A stretch of DNA of 64,000 nucleotides from Dysgonomonas mossii. Its GTDB lineage: Bacteria; Bacteroidota; Bacteroidia; Bacteroidales; Dysgonomonadaceae. Made by a program: the position numbers and the translations under genes. Positions within the stretch are counted from its first letter, which is position 1; each line of letters begins with the position of its first letter. The notes under the pieces were generated by a model that worked only from the letters and a program-made list of their open reading frames with translations, was not told the origin of the DNA and made no database searches. Of the stretch, positions 1 through 8,296 are shown one piece after another. The stretch lies in NCBI RefSeq assembly GCF_004569505.1, contig NZ_SPPK01000003.1, positions 425,323 through 489,322 of the forward strand, given 5' to 3'.

Positions 1-641
1 AAAAAGAAACAGCACCAAGTGTGTCATTCGAGAAGAATATTGCTGAGATATACGCCGTTACTCGTAATGAGCTGTATAAAAAAGGCAAAAAGATAGAAAT
101 CCTTGCAAACTTCAATCCTAAATTGCACTACATCGCAGAATGGTGGAAGCAGCTTTACGGAGAAAGTGAAGGCAAAGAAAATAAAGGTATATTTAATGCT
201 GCTGTAGACTTTACTGCGGATCTTCACTCGATGGGTCAATGGATTCAGGAAGGTGAGCGTTCTATCTTCGAAACTGTTGTTTCTGTGGCTCAGCCAAACG
301 AAACGTTGACAGTACCGACTGATGAGGAGAATCTTGATGGGTTGAACTTCCTTGCAGGTAAAAGAATAGACTTTGTAAACAAGATGGCAGAGTTGGGTAC
401 TCAGATTGCTCACGTTGACGGAGGTGTTCCGAATATAAAAGTAGAGTTGCCTAAACTGAATGAATATAGTATCGGACAGTTACTTTATTTCTTCGAAAAA
501 GCATGTGGTATAAGCGGTTATATTCTTGGCGTAAATCCATTCGATCAGCCGGGAGTAGAGGCGTATAAGAAGAATATGTTTGCTCTTCTCGATAAACCGG
601 GTTTTGAAAAGGAAAGCGAAGCAATTAAGAAAAGATTATAA
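1..641 (+). CDS. pgi: Glucose-6-phosphate isomerase, C-terminal part (5' end outside window)
   Basis: This is the C-terminal ~212 residues of phosphoglucose isomerase, which interconverts glucose 6-phosphate and fructose 6-phosphate in the cytosol. The frame is already open at base 3, with six sense codons before the GTG at 21, so the gene begins upstream of the window and that GTG is not the start. Family stretches visible are [25 protein letters not shown] and the C-terminal [14 protein letters not shown]. It ends in a TAA 69 bp before rlmN; the gap holds a REP-like repeat. Its substrate, glucose 6-phosphate, is also the substrate of the inositol-phosphate synthase encoded at 6522, so the two enzymes compete at one branch point (inference). 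Confidence 0.95.
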   Translation, partial: KETAPSVSFEKNIAEIYAVTRNELYKKGKKIEILANFNPKLHYIAEWWKQLYGESEGKENKGIFNAAVDFTADLHSMGQWIQEGERSIFETVVSVAQPNETLTVPTDEENLDGLNFLAGKRIDFVNKMAELGTQIAHVDGGVPNIKVELPKLNEYSIGQLLYFFEKACGISGYILGVNPFDQPGVEAYKKNMFALLDKPGFEKESEAIKKRL

Positions 642-645
642 AATA

Positions 646-703
646 AGCTGTTAGCCGATAGCCTTTAGCAATTTGCTAAGGGCTGTTTGCTAAAAGCTAA
701 ATA
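646..703. repeat. REP-like palindromic repeat between pgi and rlmN
   Basis: The 69-bp gap is filled with short copies of AGCTNTTAGC / GCTAANGGCT. Bases 660-671 pair with 673-684 (12 bp, one G-T). There is no T-run after the hairpin, so it does not look like an intrinsic terminator. The same words (TTAGCCGATAGC, GCTGTTTG) recur on the opposite strand in the rpoB-rpoC gap at 50062-50155, which marks it as a dispersed repeat family. Confidence 0.6.
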
Positions 704-710
704 CTAGAAT

Positions 711-1763
711 ATGGAAAATAAAAGGCACTTACTGGGTATGACTATGGAAGATTTCTATGGTGTAGTGGGTGAGTGTGGTTTACCCAGATTTTCTGCCAAA
801 CAAATAGCAGACTGGGTTTACAAAAAAAGAATAACATCTATCGATGAAATGACGAATCTCTCTGTGGCAAACAGAGCTTTGCTGTCAGAGAAATATGATA
901 TAGGGCGGTATAACCCTCTCGAATTTCAGCAATCTGTAGATGGTACTGTAAAATATTTATTCAGAACGGAAAAAGAAAAGCTGATAGAAGCCGTTATGAT
1001 ACCTGAGGACGATCGAGCAACGCTTTGTGTGTCTTCTCAGGTTGGTTGTAAAATGAATTGTTTGTTTTGCATGACCGGAAAACAAGGGTTTAATGGAAAT
1101 CTAACAGCAAACGAGATATTGAATCAGCTCTATTCTGTTCGCGAGGCAGAGAGCTTGACGAATGTGGTTTTCATGGGAATGGGTGAGCCCTTGGATAATT
1201 ATGAAGAACTGAAAAAGACACTCGAGATAATGACTGCTGATTATGGAATGGCGTGGAGTCCGAAGCGTATAACGGTTTCTACAACAGGTGTAACACCCAA
1301 GTTGAAACGTTTCTTGGACGAGAGTAACGCTCATCTGGCTATCAGTATACATAGTCCTGAAAAAGAACAAAGATTATCGATAATGCCTGCCGAAAAAGCA
1401 TTTCCTATTATAGGGGTAATGGATTTATTGCGGCAATACGATTGGACAAAACAGAGACGATTGTCTTTCGAATATATAATGTTTGACAACTTCAACGATT
1501 CTTTAATTCATGCAAAAGAGTTGGCACAGATACTTAGGGGAATTGAATGTAGGGTAAATCTTATCCGCTTTCATGCGATACCTAATGTCGACTTGAAAAC
1601 TTCTACTAAAGAGAAAATGGAGGCATTCCGTGATTATTTGACTAAAAAGGGAGTAACCAGTACGATTCGTGCATCTCGAGGAGAAGATATTTTTGCGGCT
1701 TGTGGTATGTTGTCGACAATAAAAGGGGATGCTTTAGCTACTCCTAAAAAGAATTTAGAATAA
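711..1763 (+). CDS. rlmN: Dual-specificity 23S rRNA/tRNA adenine-C2 methyltransferase RlmN
   Basis: Radical-SAM methyltransferase that methylates C2 of A2503 in 23S rRNA and, in the characterised family, A37 of some tRNAs. The radical-SAM cysteines are C113, C117 and C120 (CKMNCLFC), and the second catalytic cysteine, which carries the methyl adduct, is C331 in GEDIFAACGML. GMGEPLDNY is the conserved SAM-binding strand. At 350 residues it has the usual family length. It lies between pgi and pdxA on the same strand; the AT-rich bases before the ATG lack a Shine-Dalgarno sequence, as usual in this phylum. Confidence 0.97.
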   Translation: MENKRHLLGMTMEDFYGVVGECGLPRFSAKQIADWVYKKRITSIDEMTNLSVANRALLSEKYDIGRYNPLEFQQSVDGTVKYLFRTEKEKLIEAVMIPEDDRATLCVSSQVGCKMNCLFCMTGKQGFNGNLTANEILNQLYSVREAESLTNVVFMGMGEPLDNYEELKKTLEIMTADYGMAWSPKRITVSTTGVTPKLKRFLDESNAHLAISIHSPEKEQRLSIMPAEKAFPIIGVMDLLRQYDWTKQRRLSFEYIMFDNFNDSLIHAKELAQILRGIECRVNLIRFHAIPNVDLKTSTKEKMEAFRDYLTKKGVTSTIRASRGEDIFAACGMLSTIKGDALATPKKNLE

Positions 1764-1838
1764 TCCATCAGGCAAAATAAAGAAATGACCCTCGTGTAGT
1801 CTTCCTTTATGGAAGTTGAGAGGCCTAAATATAAAGCT

Positions 1839-2924
1839 ATGATTAAAGTAGGAATAACACAAGGTGATATAAACGGAATAGGCTATGAGGTTATATTAAA
1901 GACCTTCGCAGATATCCGTATGGCTGAAATCTGTATTCCCATAATATACGGATCAGCCAAAGTTGCCGCTTATCATCGCAAGGCGATGGAGTTGCAGACA
2001 GTTGCTTTCAATCAGATAAGTGATGTAAAAGACGCTGTTGTAAATAAGGTTAATATCATCAATTGTATCAATGAAGAGACTAAAGTAGAGCTGGGTCAAG
2101 CTACTCCTGTTGCAGGTGAAGCTGCATACCAATCGCTCGAAAGAGCTGTTGCCGACCTTAGGGATGGTGCAATAGATGTTCTTGTAACAGCTCCTATCAA
2201 TAAGCATAACATACAACGAGAAGACTTTAAATTCCCGGGACATACAGAATATCTGGAAGAACGTTTTGGGAAAGATCAGGATAAAAGTTTAATGATTCTG
2301 GTAAAAGACTCTCTTCGGATAGCTCTTGTTACAGGACATATCCCATTGTCGGAGGTTCCTAATACATTGACAAAGGAAAAGATCGTGGAAACAGCTACCC
2401 GCTTCGAACGAAGTCTTAAAAGAGACTTTAGAGTGGGGCGACCTCGTATTGCAGTTTTGTCACTAAATCCTCATGCCGGAGAAAATGGATTGTTAGGAAA
2501 TGAAGAAAACGAAATTATAATTCCTGCTCTGAATGAGTTGCAAGATAAAAAGATACTTTGCTTTGGACCCTATCCGGCTGATGGATTTTTTGGTTCGGGC
2601 GATTATACTCATTTTGATGGTATATTGGCTATGTACCACGATCAGGGATTAGCACCATTCAAAACCTTAGCGATGGAAGACGGCGTTAATTTTACTGCCG
2701 GTCTGTCTATTGTGCGCACATCACCTGCTCATGGTACTGCATACAGTATTGCAGGGCAAAATAAAGCTTCAGAAGAGTCGTTCCGTCAGGCAATATATAT
2801 GGCTATTGATACTTATGGCAATCGTATAGAATATGATAAAGCTTATGCTAATCCACTGAGAAAGTTATATGTGGATAAAGGCGGTGATGATAGTGTTGAC
2901 CTGATAAAAGAAGCAGAAGAATAG
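1839..2924 (+). CDS. pdxA: 4-hydroxythreonine-4-phosphate dehydrogenase
   Basis: NAD-dependent oxidation of 4-phosphohydroxy-L-threonine in the DXP-dependent route to pyridoxal 5'-phosphate. The three metal-binding histidines of PdxA sit in the motifs GHTEYLEERFG, AMYHDQGLAPFK and SPAHGTAYSIAG. I place the start at the ATG at 1839 because family members begin with IKVGITQGDINGIGYEV; an in-frame ATG at 1809 would add ten residues not expected in the family. PdxA normally works with PdxJ, which is not in this window. It is co-directional with rlmN upstream and 36 bp from the nucleotidyltransferase downstream, so co-transcription into the inositol-lipid cluster is possible. Confidence 0.95.
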   Translation: MIKVGITQGDINGIGYEVILKTFADIRMAEICIPIIYGSAKVAAYHRKAMELQTVAFNQISDVKDAVVNKVNIINCINEETKVELGQATPVAGEAAYQSLERAVADLRDGAIDVLVTAPINKHNIQREDFKFPGHTEYLEERFGKDQDKSLMILVKDSLRIALVTGHIPLSEVPNTLTKEKIVETATRFERSLKRDFRVGRPRIAVLSLNPHAGENGLLGNEENEIIIPALNELQDKKILCFGPYPADGFFGSGDYTHFDGILAMYHDQGLAPFKTLAMEDGVNFTAGLSIVRTSPAHGTAYSIAGQNKASEESFRQAIYMAIDTYGNRIEYDKAYANPLRKLYVDKGGDDSVDLIKEAEE

Positions 2925-2960
2925 TATATTTACCTCTTAGTTAAAATTTAGTTAATAAAA

Positions 2961-3656
2961 ATGAATTACGCTATAATTGCTGCGGGAGAAGGTTCTAGAC
3001 TTGTCCAGGAAGGTGTTACTTTGCCAAAACCATTAGTAAAGCTAAATGGGGTGGAAATGATTCGTCGGCTGATTGATATATTTCTCAAAAATAATGCTTC
3101 TTCAATAAGTATTATTGTGAATGAAGAAATGACTCAAGTGCAAGACTATCTGACTAATCTCGAATTGGGTATTCCTTTTAATGTTGTGATTAAGTCGACA
3201 CCCAGCTCAATGCATAGCTTTTTTGAGTTAAGAGATTTTCTTCGAGACGGAAAATTCTGCTTAACAACAGTAGACACAATTTTTAAAGAAAACGAGTTTT
3301 CTAAATATATTCAAACATTCATAAATGATTCGGATAGTGATGGTATGATGGCTGTGACAGACTTCATAGATGACGAAAAACCGCTTTATGTGGATGTAAA
3401 TGACCGTATGGCAATAAAAGGCTTTCTCGATCATTCTGATAATTGTAAATACATCTCCGGAGGTATTTACGGTTTGACACCAAAGGCGATTGATACGCTT
3501 GAGGCCTGTTTAGACTCCGGGCAAGCTCGTATGCGCAACTTTCAGAGACAATTAGTTGCCGACAATTTACAATTAAAAGCATATCCTTTTGAGAAAATAG
3601 TAGATGTGGATCATGCAGGCGATATTGTTAAAGCAGAGAAATTCTTAAACAATTAA
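2961..3656 (+). CDS. Sugar-phosphate-type nucleotidyltransferase in inositol-lipid cluster
   Basis: A 231-residue protein with an N-terminal nucleotidyltransferase fold: AIIAAGEGSRL is the signature NTP-binding loop and LPKPLVKLNG follows with the conserved lysine. Such enzymes couple NTP to a phosphorylated sugar or polyol to give an activated NDP or CDP compound. The substrate cannot be read from the sequence. Its position, 31 bp before an ATP-grasp gene and upstream of a CDP-alcohol phosphotransferase, suggests activation of an inositol or other head group, or a modification of the lipid product (inference). It is shorter than hexose-1-phosphate uridylyltransferases and has no visible C-terminal left-handed helix domain. 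Confidence 0.8.
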   Translation: MNYAIIAAGEGSRLVQEGVTLPKPLVKLNGVEMIRRLIDIFLKNNASSISIIVNEEMTQVQDYLTNLELGIPFNVVIKSTPSSMHSFFELRDFLRDGKFCLTTVDTIFKENEFSKYIQTFINDSDSDGMMAVTDFIDDEKPLYVDVNDRMAIKGFLDHSDNCKYISGGIYGLTPKAIDTLEACLDSGQARMRNFQRQLVADNLQLKAYPFEKIVDVDHAGDIVKAEKFLNN

Positions 3657-3687
3657 TATAAATAGAGATAGGGACATTATAAACACT

Positions 3688-4557
3688 ATGTCAAAGATAA
3701 AAGTAGCAGGAATCAAAAGGAAAACAAAATTCTCTCCCAATCATATAGGCAATGATGGCATGATATTCAGTGAGACAGCCGAATGTTTAAGAAATATGGG
3801 ATATGATGTAAGAGAATATACAGAAGACGAATTTATTTTAAGTGAAGAGAATGAGCGGTATATCTTCAATATGGCTCGTGACAAAACAACCATCCGCAAA
3901 CTAAAGAAAAGAGAAGAGGATGGAGCTGTTATAATAAACCCCGGAACCGGTATTGAAAACTGTACACGAGAGGCAATGACTCGCTTGTTGTTGGAAAACG
4001 ATATACCATATCCAACCAGCCTTATAGTGGATGTAACCGACGATCCGAGTCAAGAACTGAAGAAAATGACAGCGGATGCATATTGGATCAAACGAGGTGA
4101 TTCGCATGCCATTCATAGAGAAGATGTAACCTATGCACGTAATATACCCGAAGTGAAATCAATATTAAAAGAGTTCGCTTTGCGTGATATTCCGAATGCT
4201 GTGATCAACGAACATCTTGTGGGAGACCTTGTTAAGTTTTATGGAGTGGCAGATACTGATTTCTTCTATTGGTTTTATCCTTACGATTTGAGTCATAGTA
4301 AATTCGGACTTGAAGCAATAAATGGTGAAGCGCATGAGTTTCCGTTTGATGTAGAGGCTTTGAAGAAAGCATGTGATAAGGCCGGCGAGATATTAGATGT
4401 TAAAGTATATGGAGGAGACTGCGTTGTAGACGAGGATGGCTCTTTTAAAATTATTGACTTTAACGATTGGCCGAGCTTTGCTCCTTGTAGAAGTGATGCA
4501 GCACCTAAGATTGCAGAGTGTGTTCATAAGCAGATTCAGAGAGATTTGCAAGGATAA
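3688..4557 (+). CDS. ATP-grasp family protein in inositol-lipid cluster
   Basis: A 289-residue cytosolic protein with an ATP-grasp layout: an N-terminal pre-ATP-grasp part (residues 1-90), a central region with YWIKRGDSHAIH that fits the nucleotide-binding lysine, and the C-terminal metal-binding strand GDCVVDEDGSFKIIDFNDW, where D-x-N-D provides the usual Mg ligands. ATP-grasp enzymes ligate a carboxylate, activated as acyl phosphate, to an amine, thiol or similar, or phosphorylate polyols such as inositol phosphates. In this cluster either a ligase acting on a head group or an inositol-phosphate kinase-like role would fit, but neither is shown. No signal peptide or membrane segment. Confidence 0.75.
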   Translation: MSKIKVAGIKRKTKFSPNHIGNDGMIFSETAECLRNMGYDVREYTEDEFILSEENERYIFNMARDKTTIRKLKKREEDGAVIINPGTGIENCTREAMTRLLLENDIPYPTSLIVDVTDDPSQELKKMTADAYWIKRGDSHAIHREDVTYARNIPEVKSILKEFALRDIPNAVINEHLVGDLVKFYGVADTDFFYWFYPYDLSHSKFGLEAINGEAHEFPFDVEALKKACDKAGEILDVKVYGGDCVVDEDGSFKIIDFNDWPSFAPCRSDAAPKIAECVHKQIQRDLQG

Positions 4558-4624
4558 TTATAATAAGGTTATATTTGCATTATACGAAAAGTAGTTTGTA
4601 ATAAAAGTAGTATCAATAAATTAA

Positions 4625-5542
4625 ATGGATAATAAACAACCGACACTTGAATCTACTCTAAAATCAACGGATACAGAAGAGTTTATAGATATTCATTTCT
4701 ATCGTCCGATCGGTTATCGTTGGGCTCTATTGTTTCAGAAATTAGGTGTTACTCCTAATGCTGTCACCATAGCAAGTATCTTCTTGGGGATAGGGTCTGG
4801 GATATGTTTTTATTTTGACAATATATGGATATCTTTGTTAGGGATATTTTTACTTGTATGGGCAAACTCTTATGATAGTGCAGATGGACAGTTGGCTCGC
4901 ATGACAAAGCAGTTTTCTGCTTTGGGGCGTGTCTTGGATGGTTTTGCCGGTAATCTGTGGTTCGCTTCCATTTATGTAGGTATTTGCTTACGCCTTTATC
5001 CTGAATGGGGTGGATGGATATGGGTTTTAGCTTGTGTTACAGGTTATTTCCATTCCAAACAAGCGGAGATGGCGGATTATTACCGTAATGTGCATTTACT
5101 CTTCCTTAAAGGGAAAGCAGGGAGTGAATTAGACAATTCGGCCGAGCTTACTGCCAAATTTAAAGAACTAACTTGGAGTAAAAACTTCGGAGCAAAAATC
5201 GTATTGTTTTTCTATCGTAATTATACCACGGATCAGGAAAACCGATCTCCAAGACTTCAGGTTTTATTTCGATTACTCAGAGAAAGATTTGGAGATGTTG
5301 CTCCTGAAAGTTTCCGCAACGATTTCAGAGAGAAAAGCCTCCCCTTGATGAAATATACCAATATTCTTTCTTTCAATACACGATCTATCGCATTGTTTGT
5401 GTCTATATTGTTGGGGTGGCCTTGGTTGTATTTTGTATTTGAATTAACTGTATTGAATATACTGCTTGTATATATGGTAACAAGGCATGAGAAGATAAGC
5501 AAAGGCTTTGTTCTGGATATAAAGAGTGGGAAATACAATTAA
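4625..5542 (+). CDS. CDP-alcohol phosphatidyltransferase, probable phosphatidylinositol-phosphate synthase
   Basis: Integral-membrane enzyme (305 aa) of the CDP-alcohol phosphotransferase family. It joins CDP-diacylglycerol and a polyol phosphate; with a myo-inositol-phosphate synthase and a HAD phosphatase next to it, the likely product is phosphatidylinositol phosphate, as described for the equivalent cluster of Bacteroides thetaiotaomicron. The signature runs D84-x2-D87-G88-x2-A91-R92-x8-G101-x3-D105. The final Asp of the canonical motif, expected at 109, is Gly here, with Asn at 110. Hydrophobic segments surround residues 43-82 and 108-135 and the C-terminal end. It stops 13 bp before the HAD gene. 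Confidence 0.88.
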   Translation: MDNKQPTLESTLKSTDTEEFIDIHFYRPIGYRWALLFQKLGVTPNAVTIASIFLGIGSGICFYFDNIWISLLGIFLLVWANSYDSADGQLARMTKQFSALGRVLDGFAGNLWFASIYVGICLRLYPEWGGWIWVLACVTGYFHSKQAEMADYYRNVHLLFLKGKAGSELDNSAELTAKFKELTWSKNFGAKIVLFFYRNYTTDQENRSPRLQVLFRLLRERFGDVAPESFRNDFREKSLPLMKYTNILSFNTRSIALFVSILLGWPWLYFVFELTVLNILLVYMVTRHEKISKGFVLDIKSGKYN

Positions 5543-5555
5543 AATAAGTTTTAGC

Positions 5556-6281
5556 ATGTTTGATTTGTCAAAAGTAAAAGGGATTATCTTCGATTACGGA
5601 GGTACTATAGATAGCAATGGTAAGCATTGGGCTGAAGTTTTATGGGAATCATATTTGGATAATGAGGTTCCTGTAACCAGAGAACAGTTTCGTGAGGCGT
5701 TTGTATATGTAGAACGTTATCTGGCTGCTAACCTTGTTATATTACCCGAAGATAACTTTCATGTTTTACTGAAGAAGAAAGTAACTCTTCAAATAGAATA
5801 TCTTTTGGAGAAGGGCTTTTTGGAGGAAAATGATAAGACAAAGATGTATAGCCTTGCAATTTCAGATCAATGTTATAACTTTGTAAAAGATTTAATTAGA
5901 AAGGAAGTTAATATACTTACAGCACTCAAAGACCGTTATCCAATGGTTCTGGTATCTAATTTCTACGGAAATGTACAGTCTGTATTAGGCGATTTTGACT
6001 TACTTAAATATTTTGATGATATTATAGAATCGGCTGTTGTAGGTATAAGAAAACCCGATCCCGCTATATTTGGATTAGGCGTTGAGAAGCTTGGTCTTCC
6101 TGGTTCTTCCATTGTCGTTATTGGAGATTCTTATACGAAAGACATTGTTCCCGCTACAAAAAATGGATGCCAAACTATTTGGCTCAAAGGCTTGGGCTGG
6201 GGTGACGATGACGAAAATGCTACGGCTGATATAATTATAACGGATTTCATGGAGTTGAAATCTATCTTTCAATTAGATTGA
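5556..6281 (+). CDS. HAD-superfamily phosphatase, probable phosphatidylinositol-phosphate phosphatase
   Basis: HAD hydrolase of 241 aa: nucleophile D13 in FDYGGTID, motif II in VLVSNFYG, motif III lysine in GIRKPDP and motif IV in IGDSYTKD. The second Asp of the classical DxD is Gly15, so the usual general acid is missing. In the Bacteroides inositol-lipid route a HAD protein in this position removes phosphate from PI-phosphate to give PI; I assign the same role by context. The start is the ATG at 5556, because the longer frame from a GTG at 5526 would overlap the stop of the previous gene and adds ten residues before the HAD fold. Confidence 0.8.
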   Translation: MFDLSKVKGIIFDYGGTIDSNGKHWAEVLWESYLDNEVPVTREQFREAFVYVERYLAANLVILPEDNFHVLLKKKVTLQIEYLLEKGFLEENDKTKMYSLAISDQCYNFVKDLIRKEVNILTALKDRYPMVLVSNFYGNVQSVLGDFDLLKYFDDIIESAVVGIRKPDPAIFGLGVEKLGLPGSSIVVIGDSYTKDIVPATKNGCQTIWLKGLGWGDDDENATADIIITDFMELKSIFQLD

Positions 6282-6521
6282 AAGGCAATACTTGAATACA
6301 TTGATAATACTATAGAGTCAGTCTGACTATCTGCTTTAGTAATGGATACCGTTTGTATGGTAGAAAAGCCCGGGTTGGGAGAATAAAGTAAAACAGATCT
6401 TCACTGAAACTATACTATTATATAGGATTTTATGAATTCGGGAGATAATATCCTGATGAAATAAAGTCTCCGGTTTAAAGGATTACTGCGGGTTGCAGTG
6501 TATTTTAAAAATTAATTAAAA

Positions 6522-7817
6522 ATGGAAAAAGTACAAGTGAAAGAAGCCAAGGGTAAACTTGGTATTCTAACAATTGGTGTTGGAGCTGTTGCTACAACAT
6601 TCATGGCAGGAACGTTATTAACACGTAAAGGACAAGGTGTTCCTGTAGGTTCAATTACACAGTTAGCTACAATGCGTCTGGGAAAAAGGGAAGAAAATCG
6701 CTTTCCGAAGATTAAAGACGCTGTGCCTTTGGCAGATCTTAACGATGTTGTTTTCGGTGGATGGGATATCTTCGAAGAAAACGCATACGAAGCTGCAGTA
6801 CACGCAGATGTGTTGACAAAAGACGACCTGAACAAGGTGAAAGACGAAATGGAAGCAATCAAGCCAATGAAAGCTGTTTTCGATCAAGACTTTGTTAAAC
6901 GTCTACACGGTACATGGGTAAAATCAGCTCCTACTAAATGGGAATTAGCTGAACAAGTAAAACAAGACATCCAAGATTTTAAAACAAAAAATAATTGCGA
7001 TCGTATCGTAGTTATCTGGTGCGGAAGTACTGAAGTTTTCACTCCGCTTGGTGAAGTTCATAAAACATTAGCAGCATTCGAAAAAGGACTTAAGGAAAAT
7101 CATAAAGATTTGGCTCCTTCAAACGTATATGCTTATGCAGTAGTGTCGATGGGTATTCCATATATCAATGGGGCACCAAACCTTACAGTAGACATTCCTG
7201 CTATGTGGGAACTAGCAGCTAAAACTCAGACTCCTATCTGTGGTAAAGACTTCAAAACTGGTCAGACTATGTTGAAGACTGTATTGTCTCCAATGTTCAA
7301 AACTCGTATGTTGGGTCTTAACGGATGGTTCTCAACCAATATTCTTGGAAACCGTGACGGAGAAGTACTCGATGATCCGGGTTCATTCAAAACGAAAGAA
7401 GAGTCGAAACTTTCAGTTATAGACAATATTCTTCAGCCTGAATTGTATCCTGAACTTTATGGAAATGTTTATCACAAAGTACGTATCAATTATTATCCTC
7501 CTCGTAATGATGACAAAGAAGGATGGGATAACATTGACCTATTCGGATGGTTGGGCTACAAAATGCAAATGAAAGTGGACTTCCTTTGTAAAGACTCTAT
7601 CCTTGCTGCTCCTTTATGTCTTGACCTAGTATTGTTCTCCGATTTGGCGAAACGTGCAGGTATGAGCGGAATACAAGATTGGTTGTCTTTCTACTTCAAG
7701 AGCCCAATGCATGAACCAAGTAAGATTGCAGAGCACGATTTGTTTATCCAATATGTGAAGTTGAAAAATACACTTCGTAAAATGATTGGAGAAGAAACTG
7801 TAGATTTTATTGATTAA
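6522..7817 (+). CDS. Myo-inositol-1(3)-phosphate synthase
   Basis: NAD-dependent isomerase (431 aa) converting glucose 6-phosphate to inositol 3-phosphate, the first committed step of inositol-lipid synthesis. Residues 13-26 carry the glycine-rich dinucleotide loop (GILTIGVGAVATTF), and the middle part (WCGSTEVF, GIPYINGAPN, GKDFKTGQTMLKT, GWFSTNILGN) carries the conserved active-site segments of the family. It follows the HAD gene after 240 bp and ends in a strong intrinsic terminator at 7841. Codon use is rich in AAC, GGT and CGT, as in the ribosomal genes here, which suggests high expression. It completes the set MIPS, PIP synthase, PIP phosphatase. Confidence 0.93.
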   Translation: MEKVQVKEAKGKLGILTIGVGAVATTFMAGTLLTRKGQGVPVGSITQLATMRLGKREENRFPKIKDAVPLADLNDVVFGGWDIFEENAYEAAVHADVLTKDDLNKVKDEMEAIKPMKAVFDQDFVKRLHGTWVKSAPTKWELAEQVKQDIQDFKTKNNCDRIVVIWCGSTEVFTPLGEVHKTLAAFEKGLKENHKDLAPSNVYAYAVVSMGIPYINGAPNLTVDIPAMWELAAKTQTPICGKDFKTGQTMLKTVLSPMFKTRMLGLNGWFSTNILGNRDGEVLDDPGSFKTKEESKLSVIDNILQPELYPELYGNVYHKVRINYYPPRNDDKEGWDNIDLFGWLGYKMQMKVDFLCKDSILAAPLCLDLVLFSDLAKRAGMSGIQDWLSFYFKSPMHEPSKIAEHDLFIQYVKLKNTLRKMIGEETVDFID

Positions 7818-7840
7818 AATAATAATCTTATAATACTGAA

Positions 7841-7874
7841 AGACTGTCTAGATAAACCTAGACAGTCTTTTTTT
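7841..7874 (+). terminator. Intrinsic terminator after the inositol-phosphate synthase
   Basis: An 11-bp perfect stem (7841-7851 with 7858-7868, AGACTGTCTAG), a six-base loop and a run of seven T (7868-7874), 23 bp after the stop codon. Confidence 0.93.
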
Positions 7875-7970
7875 GTTGAGTTGTCAAGATAGTTTGGTAC
7901 ATACATTTGTGATTTTGTGAATAATCCAAATTTTTATTTAAGACTCAACTTAATTGTTATCCAAAATAAG

Positions 7971-8006
7971 AAGAGGATAACCTTAGAAAAAAGTTATCCT
8001 CTTTTT
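7971..8006 (+). terminator. Second terminator-like hairpin downstream
   Basis: Bases 7971-7981 (AAGAGGATAAC) pair perfectly with 7993-8003 over an 11-base loop, followed by T's to 8006. No gene lies between it and the first terminator. It may be a back-up terminator or the end of a short unannotated transcript. The remaining 7875-8254 shows no supported gene; its longest frame I saw is a 26-codon one at 8051 with no supporting signal. Confidence 0.75.
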
Positions 8007-8254
8007 AGAAAAATATATAAATGTAAAGTTCAATATTGCCTGCTCCTAGTATGTTGAAGCAGATAAAGTTCCTATATTTATTAGAACATTATTTTTTTGA
8101 TTATGTTTATTGTTTTCGCCTTGAAATTTAGTTAAATGAAAATAATAGATAATTTATGTTTATATTTCTTATCAACTGTAATTTCCTTAGCATAAAATAG
8201 ACTAATAGTCAGGGATAAATTAGAAATCCAATCTCATGGAAATAAGTTTTTATG

Positions 8255-8262
8255 TATATTTG
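8255..8262 (+). promoter_or_regulatory. Bacteroidota -7 promoter element for dapB
   Basis: TATATTTG matches the TAnnTTTG -7 consensus of the primary sigma factor, 34 bp before the dapB ATG. I see no clear TTG at the -33 position. Confidence 0.65.
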
Positions 8263-8296
8263 TAGGCTTTAGTTACTCATTAAATTAACTCTCGGA

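Noticed and set aside
1809..1838. Longer pdxA start
   Set aside because: Adds ten residues ahead of the family N-terminus; the ATG at 1839 fits better, though not proven.
6342..6386. 14-codon leader-peptide-like frame before MIPS
   Set aside because: No ribosome-binding signal, no codon pattern of an attenuator, no coupled terminator.
8051..8131. 26-codon frame in the MIPS-dapB gap
   Set aside because: No promoter or start signal close by; composition is that of random AT-rich DNA.
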